Assembly: GCF_007994075.1 (NCBI RefSeq)
Contig: NZ_VIWU01000001.1
Coordinates: 186,001-250,000, forward strand
From: Pseudonocardia hierapolitana
GTDB lineage: Bacteria > Actinomycetota > Actinomycetes > Mycobacteriales > Pseudonocardiaceae
Direction: 5' to 3'
Length of the DNA: 64,000 nt
In this document: piece by piece, positions 53,235-61,570 of the stretch
Layout of the letters: the number at the start of each line of letters is the position of its first letter
Numbering within the stretch: position 1 is the first letter of the stretch
Made by a program: the position numbers and the translations under genes
The notes under the pieces: generated by a model
Told to the model about the DNA's origin: nothing
Database searches by the model: none
Seen by the model: only the letters and a program-made list of their open reading frames with translations

Positions 53235-53885
53235 GTGAACGTCCTGCTCGACAACCTCCCGCTGTACCTGGAGGCGTTCTTCTTCGGAACGATCAGGCTC
53301 TTCGTGATCTCGGCGATCGGGTCTCTCGTGCTCGGCACGGTCCTGGCGGCGATGCGCGTGAGCCCGATGCCGGTGCTGCGCGTCTTCGGTGCGATGTACG
53401 TCAACATCGTCCGCAACACACCGCTGACGCTGGTCTTCTTCTTCTTCGCGTTCGCCTACCCGCGCCTCGACCTCATCGACGTCTCCTACTTCGTCGCCGC
53501 CTGCGCCGCGCTGATCGTCTACACCGCGGCGTTCGTCTGCGAGGTGATCCGGTCCGGGGTCAACACGGTGCCGGTCGGGCAGGCCGAGGCCGCCCGCGCG
53601 CTCGGCTTCACCTTCGCCCAGATCCTCGGGCAGATCGTGATGCCCCAGGCGTTCCGCGCGGTCGTGCCGCCGCTGACCAGCATCATGATCGCCCTGCTGA
53701 AGAACACGACGATCGCGGCCGGATTCTCGGTCTTCGAGGCCGGCGGGATCTACCAGAACCTCTCCGAGCGCGGGTACGACGTGCTCGTCGGCCTGCTGTG
53801 GGTGGCGCTGTTCTTCCTGATCCTCGTCCTCCCACTGACCGGGCTGCAGCGCACCCTCGAGAAGCGATGGCGGGTCGCCGCGTGA
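53235..53885 (+). CDS. amino-acid ABC transporter permease (GluC-like)
   Basis: A 216-residue inner-membrane permease of the HisM family. The EAA loop is EAARALGFTFAQILGQIVMP, the contact site for the ATPase. Starts at GTG after AGGAACGGAG. It forms a heteromeric channel with the next gene's product. Confidence 0.92.
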   Translation: MNVLLDNLPLYLEAFFFGTIRLFVISAIGSLVLGTVLAAMRVSPMPVLRVFGAMYVNIVRNTPLTLVFFFFAFAYPRLDLIDVSYFVAACAALIVYTAAFVCEVIRSGVNTVPVGQAEAARALGFTFAQILGQIVMPQAFRAVVPPLTSIMIALLKNTTIAAGFSVFEAGGIYQNLSERGYDVLVGLLWVALFFLILVLPLTGLQRTLEKRWRVAA

Positions 53886-53913
53886 TCCGTCCCCAGCCGT
53901 CCTGGAGCACGTC

Positions 53914-54780
53914 GTGACCGCAGTCCTCTACGACATCCCGGGCCCTCGCGCCCGCGTCCGCAACAACATCCTCGGCGTCGTCGGCACGCTGGTCGTTCTC
54001 GGCGTCGTCGGATTCGTGGTCCTCCGTCTCATCCAGACCGGGCAGTTCGCGCCCCGGCGGTGGGAGTGGATCACCTACATCAACATCCAGTACCTGCTGC
54101 TCGACGCGCTGTGGAACACGCTGCGGGCGTTCCTGCTCGCCGCGGTGCTCTCGCTGGTGTTCGGCGCGATCTTCGCGGCCGGCAGGCTCTCGGACCACAG
54201 GTGGGTCAGCGGCCCGGCCACGGCGGTCGTCGAGTTCTTCCGCGCCGTCCCGCTGCTGGTGCTGATCTTCATCCTGTACTACGGGGTCTCCCGGAGCCTC
54301 GGCATCACCATCTCCGCCTACTGGGCCGTGGTGCTCGGCCTGATGCTCTACAACGGCTCGGTGCTCGCCGAGGTCTTCCGGGCAGGCGTGCTGGCGCAAC
54401 CGAAGGGCCAGAGCGAGGCCGCCTACGCGTTGGGCATGCGCAAGACCCAGGTGATGACCAACGTTCTGCTCCCGCAGGCGCTGCGCGCGATGCTCCCGAC
54501 GATCATCGCCCAGCTCGTGGTGGTGCTGAAGGACACCGCACTCGGCTTCATCATCCTGTACCCCGAGCTGCTCTACCAGGCCCGTTTCCTGGGCAACCAG
54601 GGCCAGCTGGGCGGTCCGATCCTGCAGGTCGGGATCGTCATCGCGGTCATCTACATCACGATGTGCCTGCTGCTGTCGGCACTGGCCAACTGGCTGGAGA
54701 AGCGCACTCGGCGCAGTCCCCGGGCCGTGGTGAAAGCACCCGCTCCCCCCGACGCCGGGCCGGGCACCGGAGCGAGCTGA
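53914..54780 (+). CDS. amino-acid ABC transporter permease (GluD-like)
   Basis: A 288-residue permease. It is longer than GluC-like by an N-terminal extension with one extra helix; the EAA loop is SEAAYALGMRKTQVMTNVLL, and the C-terminal tail is Pro-rich. It is the last gene of the operon and converges on the S9 peptidase gene. Confidence 0.92.
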   Translation: MTAVLYDIPGPRARVRNNILGVVGTLVVLGVVGFVVLRLIQTGQFAPRRWEWITYINIQYLLLDALWNTLRAFLLAAVLSLVFGAIFAAGRLSDHRWVSGPATAVVEFFRAVPLLVLIFILYYGVSRSLGITISAYWAVVLGLMLYNGSVLAEVFRAGVLAQPKGQSEAAYALGMRKTQVMTNVLLPQALRAMLPTIIAQLVVVLKDTALGFIILYPELLYQARFLGNQGQLGGPILQVGIVIAVIYITMCLLLSALANWLEKRTRRSPRAVVKAPAPPDAGPGTGAS

Positions 54781-54811
54781 CGGCGGCGCCCGGAGGCGGG
54801 CGCCGCCTCCG

Positions 54812-56791
54812 CTACGACCCGAACGACGAGTGCTGATCGAGGTTCTCCACCACGACCGGCTCGATCCCCTCCTCCACGGGCAGGTCGAACCCGAGCACCT
54901 GGGCGTAGAAGCTCAGCTCGGAGTCCAGGGCCCTGCGGATGTTCTCCGCCCGCCGGAACCCGTGTTGCTCGCCCTCGAACAGCAGGTAGGCCACCGGGGT
55001 GCCGCGGGCGCGCAGGGCGTCGACGATCATCTCGCTCTGGTTGGGCGGCACGACCTCGTCCTCCGCCCCCTGCAGCACGATGAGCGGGCGGGTGAAGCGC
55101 TCGACGTGGTGGATCGGTGAGCGCTCGACGTAGACGTCGCGGGCCTGCGGGTACGGGCCGACGAGACGGTCGAGGTAGCGGCTCTCGAACTTGTGGGTGT
55201 CGGCCGCGAGCGCTTCCAGGTCGGCCACCCCGAAGTGGTCGGCGCCGGCGGCGAACGGGGTGTCGTCACGGGCGAGGGCGGCGAGGGTGGTGAACCCGCC
55301 CGCCGAGCCGCCCCGGATGCACAGCCGGTCGCCGTCGACGCGACCCTGCTCGGCGAGCCGGCGCGCGGCCGCGAGGCAGTCGGCCACGTCGATCACGCCC
55401 CACTCGCCCAGCAGCTCCTGCCGGTAGGCGCGCCCGTACCCCGTGGAGCCGCCGTAGTTCACGTCGACGACGGCGAAGCCGCGGCTCGTCCAGTACTGGA
55501 CACCGGTGCTCAGCACCGGCATCGCGGCGCTGGTCGGGCCACCGTGGATCTGCACCAGCAGCGGCGGGAGCTCGCCCTCCGGGCCGGACGAATCCGCCGA
55601 GGCCGGCGGGTAGAACTGCGCGTGCGCCCGCCGGGGCGCGCCGGAGCCGTCCACCGAGTCGAACGTGATGTGCTCGGGCACCGATATCTGGGCCGCCTCC
55701 AGGCCGAGGTCGCGCGGCGGCCGCAGCGTCTCCACGGTGGAGCTGGAGACCTCGACCCGGTGCACACCGGGCTCGGCGGCGGGGCTCCCCGCGACCACGA
55801 CCACCGCGTCCGGCCCTGCCGCGCGGACGGCGGCGATCGCCGAGAACGGCACATCGAGGTCGACGAGCGTGGCGTCGGTCTGCCGGACGGCGAGCCCGTC
55901 ACGGCCCTCGCGCCACCGGGCGAACACGATCCGGCCGTCGTCGAGCCGCACGTAGCGGGCCGAGCCGAAGACCCACGCGGGCTCGCCGATCTCCGCGTCC
56001 AGGCGCACGACCGGCACGATGTCGGCGCCGGGCGTCCAGCGGTACAGGTTCCACCAGTCCGTGCGGTCGGACAGGAAGAGCAGCGACCCGTCCGGCTCGA
56101 AACGTGGCTCCAGGACCGACTCCCCCGGCCCGCCCGCCACAACCGTCTCCTCGCCGGACTCCAGGTCGCGCACGATGAGTTGCGTGTCGTCCCACGGCAT
56201 CGACGGGTGGTTCCACTGCAGCCAGGCCAGGCTGGTGCCGTCGGGGTTCAGGCGGGGAGCGGCCACGAAGTCCGGGCCACTGACCAGCACCTCCGGCTCC
56301 GAGAGGGCGTCCGACGCGAGCCGGACGACCTCGTTGCGCACGTCGGCCGCCGACGACCCCGCGTGCCGCTCGCGGACGCAGACGATGGTGGCGCCGTCCG
56401 GGGCGACGTCGCCGTCGGCGTAGCGGTCCGCCCGCGGCGCCACCGGTTCAGGGGTGATCGGCTCGGGCTCCCCGCCGGGTGCCAGCCGGTACAGGCGCTG
56501 GTCGGCCCAGTCGGTGAACCACACGACGCCGTCGTGCACCCACCATGCCGCGCCGCCGTACTCGTGCACGGCCGTGCGCGCGTTCCGCCCGTCCGGCAGC
56601 AGGTCGGTGGTGGCGCCGTCGGGCGTGCGGCGCACCAGCTGTGTGCGACCGCCCTCGGCCGGCCGCCCCTCGGCCCACACCACGTCGGCGCCGTCCACCC
56701 GCACCTCGCCCAGCCGCACCGCGGCGGCCGTGACCAGCTCGGACGTGATCGGGGTGGGCCAGGAGCCGTAGGGCCGCTCGGAGATCGTCAC
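54812..56791 (-). CDS. S9-family prolyl-oligopeptidase-like peptidase
   Basis: A 659-residue protein: an N-terminal beta-propeller (residues about 30-380, with blades such as GSLLFLSDRTDWWNLYRWTP) and a C-terminal alpha/beta hydrolase. Catalytic Ser is in RGGSAGGFTTLAAL, Asp in LQGAEDEVVP and His in FEGEQHGFR. No signal peptide is seen, so it acts on short peptides in the cytosol. It resembles the DPP4/acylaminoacyl-peptidase branch. Confidence 0.92.
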   Translation of the reverse strand: MTISERPYGSWPTPITSELVTAAAVRLGEVRVDGADVVWAEGRPAEGGRTQLVRRTPDGATTDLLPDGRNARTAVHEYGGAAWWVHDGVVWFTDWADQRLYRLAPGGEPEPITPEPVAPRADRYADGDVAPDGATIVCVRERHAGSSAADVRNEVVRLASDALSEPEVLVSGPDFVAAPRLNPDGTSLAWLQWNHPSMPWDDTQLIVRDLESGEETVVAGGPGESVLEPRFEPDGSLLFLSDRTDWWNLYRWTPGADIVPVVRLDAEIGEPAWVFGSARYVRLDDGRIVFARWREGRDGLAVRQTDATLVDLDVPFSAIAAVRAAGPDAVVVVAGSPAAEPGVHRVEVSSSTVETLRPPRDLGLEAAQISVPEHITFDSVDGSGAPRRAHAQFYPPASADSSGPEGELPPLLVQIHGGPTSAAMPVLSTGVQYWTSRGFAVVDVNYGGSTGYGRAYRQELLGEWGVIDVADCLAAARRLAEQGRVDGDRLCIRGGSAGGFTTLAALARDDTPFAAGADHFGVADLEALAADTHKFESRYLDRLVGPYPQARDVYVERSPIHHVERFTRPLIVLQGAEDEVVPPNQSEMIVDALRARGTPVAYLLFEGEQHGFRRAENIRRALDSELSFYAQVLGFDLPVEEGIEPVVVENLDQHSSFGS

Positions 56792-56971
56792 GCCGCCACG
56801 TTATCCGCCCCCCGCCCCGGCCGACGCAGATGTGTCGGCCCGCCGACGCCCGGGTGCGTACGGGCGAACTGATGGCCGACCGGCGGACGCTGGGAGCAAC
56901 CGTCGAAGGCTCCCAGCGGCCCGCACCCGCGTAGCGTGGGCACCGCCGGACGTCGAACGGGAGGAGCCGCC

Positions 56972-57250
56972 GTGACCGAGCCGTCGAAGGAGCGGACGCC
57001 GGAGCCGATCGAGGCCGAGATCGTGCCGGACCCCACCCCGCCGGCGCCGCCCGCGCCCGACTACGACGAGCACGGCGTGCCGAGCCTGGACTACGTGCGC
57101 GACAAGATCGAGAGCCGGTACGCCACGTCGCTGGGGGCCACTGAGCTGGCGGAGAGCAACGCCGCCGGTCGCAGTGTGGAGGAGCAGGAGGCCGAGCGGG
57201 CGGCTGCGGCGAAGGCGAGGCTGGAGGAGATCCGCCGCTCACTCGGCTGA
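56972..57250 (+). CDS. small hypothetical protein, Pro-rich then helical
   Basis: A 92-residue acidic protein. The N-terminal 35 residues are Pro/Glu-rich; the rest is a predicted helix with a conserved-looking core (GVPSLDYVRDKIESRYATSL) and a charged C-terminal helix (EEQEAERAAAAKARLEEI). GGGAGGAG precedes the GTG at 56972, which fixes the start. Function unknown; it is divergent from the S9 peptidase gene. Confidence 0.75.
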   Translation: MTEPSKERTPEPIEAEIVPDPTPPAPPAPDYDEHGVPSLDYVRDKIESRYATSLGATELAESNAAGRSVEEQEAERAAAAKARLEEIRRSLG

Positions 57251-57264
57251 CGCCAGGACGCCGC

Positions 57265-57654
57265 TCACTCCGCTGCGGCGGGTGGCTCCTCCCCGTTCCT
57301 CCGCCTCAGCAGATCCAAGATCATCGCCTGGCCGTGCTCCAGTCCGTCGAACCGCCCCTCCAGTCCGTCGAACCGCCCCTCCAGTCCGTCGAACCGCCCC
57401 TCCAGCCCGTCGAACCGCCCCTCCAGCCCGTCGAACCGCCCCTCCAGCCCGGCGATCCGCTCATGATCCTCGACCTGCGTCTCGCGCAGCGCCTCCAACA
57501 ACCGCGTGTGCGCGTCGAGCTTGGTGGCGAGCGCCGCTACATCGCGATCAGCACCCCCGGCCAGTACCCGCGCAGCGGCGGCATCCTGACGGACGCTGCG
57601 CATCTGCACCTCGAGTGCCGTGACCCTGCCTTCCAGTTCCTCCATCGAGCCCAT
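57265..57654 (-). CDS. coiled-coil protein with 7-residue tandem repeats
   Basis: A 129-residue, wholly helical protein. The segment LEGRFDG is repeated five times and a sixth ends as LEHGQ, an exact heptad register suited to a parallel coiled coil. Flanking segments (MEELEGRVTALEVQMRSVRQ) share the heptad. Function unknown. The repeats are nearly identical at the DNA level, so copy number is likely to vary between strains. Confidence 0.75.
   Translation of the reverse strand: MGSMEELEGRVTALEVQMRSVRQDAAAARVLAGGADRDVAALATKLDAHTRLLEALRETQVEDHERIAGLEGRFDGLEGRFDGLEGRFDGLEGRFDGLEGRFDGLEHGQAMILDLLRRRNGEEPPAAAE
57342..57446. repeat. 21-bp tandem repeat, five units
   Basis: Five head-to-tail copies of a unit starting GTCCGTCGAACCGCCCCTCC or GCCCGTCG; the only difference is the second base. 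Each unit encodes one heptad on the minus strand. Confidence 0.9.
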
Positions 57655-57757
57655 GCGAGAAGGTTAGCGAGCACGGGCGAGCTGCCGGGTGTGCTCAAGG
57701 GGAGTTATCCACAACCCGCCGGTAGCACGCGACCGATGGCGCTCGGCCGCCCGCCGT

Positions 57758-58093
57758 TCAGGGTCGACGCGCTCGCAAGGCCGTCCACAGCAGGCCGAGG
57801 GCCTCCCCCAGCGCCCGCGGCCGCACCACCGGCAGCACCCCGAGCGCCCCGGTCAGGCCGGGCCACCAGCGCACCGAACCGTCCGGGCGGACGGCGCCGA
57901 TGGCGGGCTTGCGGCAGGCGAGCACGGTGGCGGGCAACGTGGGGTGTTCCGTCGCCAGCCGGGGGTCACGGCAGGAGCGCACCGTGACGGGCACCCGGAG
58001 CAGGTCGGGCAGCTCGCGCGCGATCTGCGAGCAGCTGGGGCAGGCCACGTCGGCCACGACCACGACGGCCGCAATCCTGACGGCAGCGATCAC
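57758..58093 (-). CDS. thioredoxin-like CPSC protein
   Basis: A 111-residue protein with a redox motif CPSC at residues 18-21 (VVVVADVACPSCSQIARELP), placed as in thioredoxin and glutaredoxin folds. A further Cys pair is spread in the second half. No signal peptide, so it is probably cytosolic. Its GTG overlaps the stop of the MauE-like gene (GTGA), making it the last member of the five-gene redox operon. Confidence 0.65.
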   Translation of the reverse strand: MIAAVRIAAVVVVADVACPSCSQIARELPDLLRVPVTVRSCRDPRLATEHPTLPATVLACRKPAIGAVRPDGSVRWWPGLTGALGVLPVVRPRALGEALGLLWTALRARRP

Positions 58094-58800
58094 GCTGCGA
58101 GCATCGCAGTCGCGAGCGAGCCGGCGCAGGTCAGGGCCAGCAACGGCCGCACGACGTGCTCCGCACGTGCCCACACGAGCGTCCACGAACCGTCGTCACT
58201 CCACGCGCCTGCCATCAGCGGCATCGCGAGCCGGCCGAGCGCGAACCCGGCGGCGAGCGCGAACGCGGCCGGGAGCGGGACGACCACCAGCACGGCCGCG
58301 AGCACCAGGTGGGGCAGCGCGGACGGCGAGTACGTGCGCATCCCGGTGCCCATCTCGAACCCGAACTGCAGCGCACCCCACCGGCGCAGGTGCTGGACGT
58401 CCTCCGGGACGAGCCGGGCGTTCTGCGGGACGGGGAACCGCACGAGCCCGACCTCCCGCAGCAGCACCGGCACCACGACCAGGCCGAACAGCGCGTACCG
58501 GACGGGGGCGGGCAGCAGCGCCTGGGGCAGCGCCCCCAGCGCGCCCGCCACGAACGCCACCAGCAGGGCACCCAGCAACAGGCCTGCCCCGAAGAACCGG
58601 ACCACGGGCTCGTCGCGCCAGACCGACGCGCTCAGCAGGAACGCCGAGTTGTGGCTTCAAGTGCTTCCGGAGTTGGCGAACCCGGCGGCGGCGCCCGCGA
58701 CGAGCAGGAGCGACACCACGCCCGCCGGCCCGGCCGCCAGGGCCGCCACGACCAACACGACGGCCGCGGTGACCGGATGCAGCAGCCAGCGGATCCTCAC
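58090..58800 (-). pseudogene. MauE/DoxX-like membrane protein with an in-frame TGA
   Basis: Reading from GTG 58800 gives two helices (LLHPVTAAVVLVVAALAAGP; VVSLLLVAGAAAGFANSGST), then TGA at 58657-58659. The same frame then continues without a gap (SHNSAFLLSASVWRDEPVVR) into four more helices ending at 58090. Ignoring the TGA, the product is 236 residues with the size and helix pattern of MauE-like redox-associated membrane proteins. Either the gene is broken by a nonsense change, or translation restarts at GTG 58605 and makes a shorter protein. No selenocysteine insertion signal is evident. Confidence 0.6.
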
Positions 58801-58804
58801 CGGT

Positions 58805-59350
58805 TCACCCGCCCAGGATCGGCCCGGCGCCCTCGGGCAGCCGGCATGCCGCGATGGTGATGCCGGTGTAGGTGTCGCCGCTGGCGAACACGACGTCGGT
58901 GATCGCATCGGAACAGCGGTAGCCCTTCCACCGCCAAGCGTTCTTCCCCTCGCACTCCGTGGCGAGCCGGGTGCTCTCCATCTCCTCGCCGTCGATCTCG
59001 TAGAAGCCCTCGCGGTGGTATCCGTTGGCGCAGGGGTAGCCGCCGCGCCGCCACCCGCCGTAGCAGACAGCAGGGCCGTCGGACGGCCAGTTGTTGGCCT
59101 CCTCGGCGTAGGACGTGGGAGCGCAGCTGGTGTGCTCGGCCCGGTTCACGGACCCGGGCACGGCGGCCGCCGTCCGGCGTTCGAGATACCAGTCGAGCGG
59201 CACGAGCGCCGCTGCCGCCGCCCCGATCACGAGCCCGCGCAGGACCGCCCGCCGGGACGGCCGGATCGACCGCAGCCGCGCCACCACGGCGCTCGGGCGG
59301 GCGCCGGGACACGGGGCGGAGGTGCGCGGGATGTCGTCGAGACGGGTCAT
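58805..59350 (-). CDS. Tat-exported Cys- and Trp-rich protein
   Basis: A 181-residue protein with a twin-Arg signal (SRRAVLRGLVIGAAAAALVP, residues about 32-50). The mature part of about 120 residues has six or more Cys and several Trp (NNWPSDGPAVCYGGWRRGGY; CEGKNAWRWKGYRCSD). The protein is not one I recognise. Its neighbours are a MauD-like thioredoxin and a MauE-like membrane protein, which in methylamine dehydrogenase clusters mature the Cys-rich light chain. It may be the substrate of an analogous system. Its ATG overlaps the upstream stop (ATGA). Confidence 0.7.
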   Translation of the reverse strand: MTRLDDIPRTSAPCPGARPSAVVARLRSIRPSRRAVLRGLVIGAAAAALVPLDWYLERRTAAAVPGSVNRAEHTSCAPTSYAEEANNWPSDGPAVCYGGWRRGGYPCANGYHREGFYEIDGEEMESTRLATECEGKNAWRWKGYRCSDAITDVVFASGDTYTGITIAACRLPEGAGPILGG

Positions 59351-59829
59351 GCGGGGCTCCCGATGCGGAACAGGGCCCTCAGATCCGTATCGGTGTCGAC
59401 GAAGGTGCGGTGCACCACCGTGCCCGCCGCGTCGAGCTGCAACACGGTGGGCGCGTAGCCCTCGAACAGCTCGGCCCGCGCGGCCGGGTCGCCGAGCAGC
59501 TCCGCGCCGGGGTGCGGGGCGAAGGCGTCGGCCCGGTCGACGACCGCGACGAGGCGCACCCCGACGTCCCTGATGGCGGCGAGGGCGTCCCACACGGCGT
59601 GGCAGAGCGCGCAGTCGGCGTCCAGCACGGCCGCGATGGCGGCACGCTGGCCGGGCCGGGGACGGATCGACAGCGGCGCGGGCCTGCCGACGACGGCCGC
59701 ATATCCCGACAGACCGACCTCGCGCCCGGCCTCCAACGCGCGCACCCGCGCGTACACGGCGAGGAGCGCGACGAGGGCGAACAGCGCGACGAGGAGGGCG
59801 AGCAGCGCCACAGCCATCTGTGCCGACAT
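59347..59829 (-). CDS. MauD-like membrane-anchored thioredoxin-fold protein
   Basis: A 160-residue protein with one N-terminal helix (residues about 5-27) and an extracytoplasmic thioredoxin-like domain whose redox motif is DADCALCHAVWDAL (CxxC). The length and layout match MauD, which handles disulfides of the methylamine dehydrogenase light chain. It lies directly upstream of the Cys-rich Tat protein with overlapping stop and start. Confidence 0.7.
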   Translation of the reverse strand: MSAQMAVALLALLVALFALVALLAVYARVRALEAGREVGLSGYAAVVGRPAPLSIRPRPGQRAAIAAVLDADCALCHAVWDALAAIRDVGVRLVAVVDRADAFAPHPGAELLGDPAARAELFEGYAPTVLQLDAAGTVVHRTFVDTDTDLRALFRIGSPA

Positions 59830-59832
59830 GTC

Positions 59833-60609
59833 TCAGCCCACCCACCTGGCGTCGAGAGCGGCGATCGCGGCGATCAGCCGGTCGTCGGCGAGATCCAGGC
59901 GCGGACGCCCCGATTCCGGGCCGTGCAGGACGAGGTCGAGCGCTGCGCTCTTCCCGGCGAGCACGTAGCGCCACTCGTGGACGGTGCCGGCGACCAGCGC
60001 CGACGCCCCGTCGTCGAGGAGGCGATCCGCGCGCCACAGCTCGCCGGCAGGCAACCGCAGCCCGGCCCAGTCCGGGAGCGTCGGCAGCGCGTCGACGGCC
60101 CGCCGCGCCACGAGCGTCGCGCGATCGCCACGGCCGATCAGCGACACGCCGGCCTGCCGCAGCAGCAGGTCGGACGCCGGAACCAGGGTGGCGCCCGCCG
60201 GGTCGTCGGTGAACCGGAACGCCTCCAGCATCGCGGCGAGGCCGCCGTCGGCCGGTGCGGGGCCCCCGAACCAGGTGGTGGCCTCGTGGTGGGGCCCGAC
60301 GAGCACCAGTGCGGCGTCGGAGCGATCGGCGGCCTCGAACAACACGGCGTCCGCACCCCGCAGGGCGACCCGCCGCTGATGCGCTCCGGGCAGGACGTGC
60401 GTCGGGATCACGCGGTGCTCGCCCCGTGGCGCCAGGAAGAACTGCCTGGCGGTCCGCGGCCCGGTGAACCTGGTGCTGGCGTACCAGCGCAGCGGGCCGA
60501 ACACCTCAGGGACGGCGAGGTCGACCCTGGCTCCCGACGGCGCGATCCGCGTCATCCGGAACGGTGCCCCCACCGGAGGTGCCGTCCCGCGTACCGTAGC
60601 CGCCGTCAT
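59833..60609 (-). CDS. hypothetical protein, first gene of the redox operon
   Basis: A 258-residue soluble protein of unknown family, with beta-rich segments (RMTRIAPSGARVDLAVPEVF; GADAVLFEAADRSDAALVLV). GGAGGG precedes the ATG at 60609. It ends four bases before the MauD-like gene. No signal peptide or catalytic motif is visible; whether it works with the redox proteins is unknown. Confidence 0.65.
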   Translation of the reverse strand: MTAATVRGTAPPVGAPFRMTRIAPSGARVDLAVPEVFGPLRWYASTRFTGPRTARQFFLAPRGEHRVIPTHVLPGAHQRRVALRGADAVLFEAADRSDAALVLVGPHHEATTWFGGPAPADGGLAAMLEAFRFTDDPAGATLVPASDLLLRQAGVSLIGRGDRATLVARRAVDALPTLPDWAGLRLPAGELWRADRLLDDGASALVAGTVHEWRYVLAGKSAALDLVLHGPESGRPRLDLADDRLIAAIAALDARWVG

Positions 60610-60757
60610 CCTCGTGCCCTCCCGTCCGCCGCGCCGGTTCGGCGCCGTCCGGGACAACGAGCACGGACCGGTGACGTGACGCGATCACATCAACACGTAG
60701 CGTTGCATCCGGGTGATGTTCGAGGGCTCAGCGTGGCCGGTGATTCGCATCCGGGTG

Positions 60758-60795
60758 ACAGAGCCGCCGGTCTCGGCGGTGACCGGCGGCTCTGT
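60758..60795. terminator. bidirectional-type hairpin terminator after sdhB
   Basis: ACAGAGCCGCCGGTC pairs perfectly with GACCGGCGGCTCTGT across an 8-base loop, 20 bp beyond the sdhB stop. The neighbouring bases 60705-60760 contain GCATCCGGGTGA twice, about 40 bp apart, in the promoter region of the redox operon. Confidence 0.8.
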
Positions 60796-60814
60796 CGACG
60801 TTCCTGCGTCGGGC

Positions 60815-61570
60815 TCAGGCCCCCGAGCGCTTGAAGATCTTCTTGCCCAGCCAGACCACAGGGTCGTACTTGCGGTCCACCACGCGCTCCTTGAGTGGGA
60901 TGAGCGCGTTGTCGGTGATCTTGATGTGCTCCGGGCAGACCTCGGTGCAGCACTTGGTGATGTTGCAGTACCCGAGGCCGTGCTCGTCCTGTGCCGCCTC
61001 CTGCCGGTCGGCGGCGTCGAGGGGATGCATGTCGAGCTCCGCGATCCGCATCAGGTAGCGCGGGCCGGCGAAGTTCTCCTTGTTCTCCTCGTGGTCACGC
61101 ACCACGTGGCAGGTGTTCTGGCACAGGTAGCACTCAATGCACTTGCGGAACTCCTGGCTCCGCTCGACGTCGACCTGCTGCATCCGGTACTCGCCCGGCT
61201 CGAGGTCCGGCGGGGGCGCGAAGCTGGGGATCTCGCGGGCCTTGGTGTAGTTGAACGACACGTCGGTGACGAGGTCGCGGATCACGGGGAACGTCCGCAG
61301 CGGCGTGACCGTGATGACCTCGTTCTCCTCGAACGTCGACATCCGGGTCATGCACATCAGCCGGGGACGGCCGTTGATCTCCGCGCTGCACGAGCCGCAC
61401 TTGCCGGCCTTGCAGTTCCAGCGGACGGCGAGGTCCTGGGCCTGGGTCTGCTGGAGCCGGTGGATGATGTCGAGGACGACCTCGCCCTCGTTCACCTCCA
61501 CCGGGTAGTCGACGAGCTCGCCCTTCTCGTCGTCACCCCGCCAGACGCGGAAGTGCGCCTCGTAACTCAT
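60815..61570 (-). CDS. sdhB: succinate dehydrogenase iron-sulfur subunit
   Basis: A 251-residue protein. The [2Fe-2S] ligands are in NCKAGKCGSCSAEINGRPRL plus MC. The [4Fe-4S] set is CIECYLCQNTC and the third cluster uses CNITKCCTEVCPEHI. It passes electrons from SdhA to the membrane subunit. Its ATG overlaps the sdhA stop (ATGA). Last gene of sdhC-sdhA-sdhB, the order of the mycobacterial Sdh1 (Rv0249c-Rv0247c) type. Confidence 0.95.
   Translation of the reverse strand: MSYEAHFRVWRGDDEKGELVDYPVEVNEGEVVLDIIHRLQQTQAQDLAVRWNCKAGKCGSCSAEINGRPRLMCMTRMSTFEENEVITVTPLRTFPVIRDLVTDVSFNYTKAREIPSFAPPPDLEPGEYRMQQVDVERSQEFRKCIECYLCQNTCHVVRDHEENKENFAGPRYLMRIAELDMHPLDAADRQEAAQDEHGLGYCNITKCCTEVCPEHIKITDNALIPLKERVVDRKYDPVVWLGKKIFKRSGA

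Noticed and set aside
58657..58659. Selenocysteine codon
   Set aside because: No hairpin typical of a bacterial SECIS was evident after the TGA, the site is not at a redox motif, and no sel genes are in the window.
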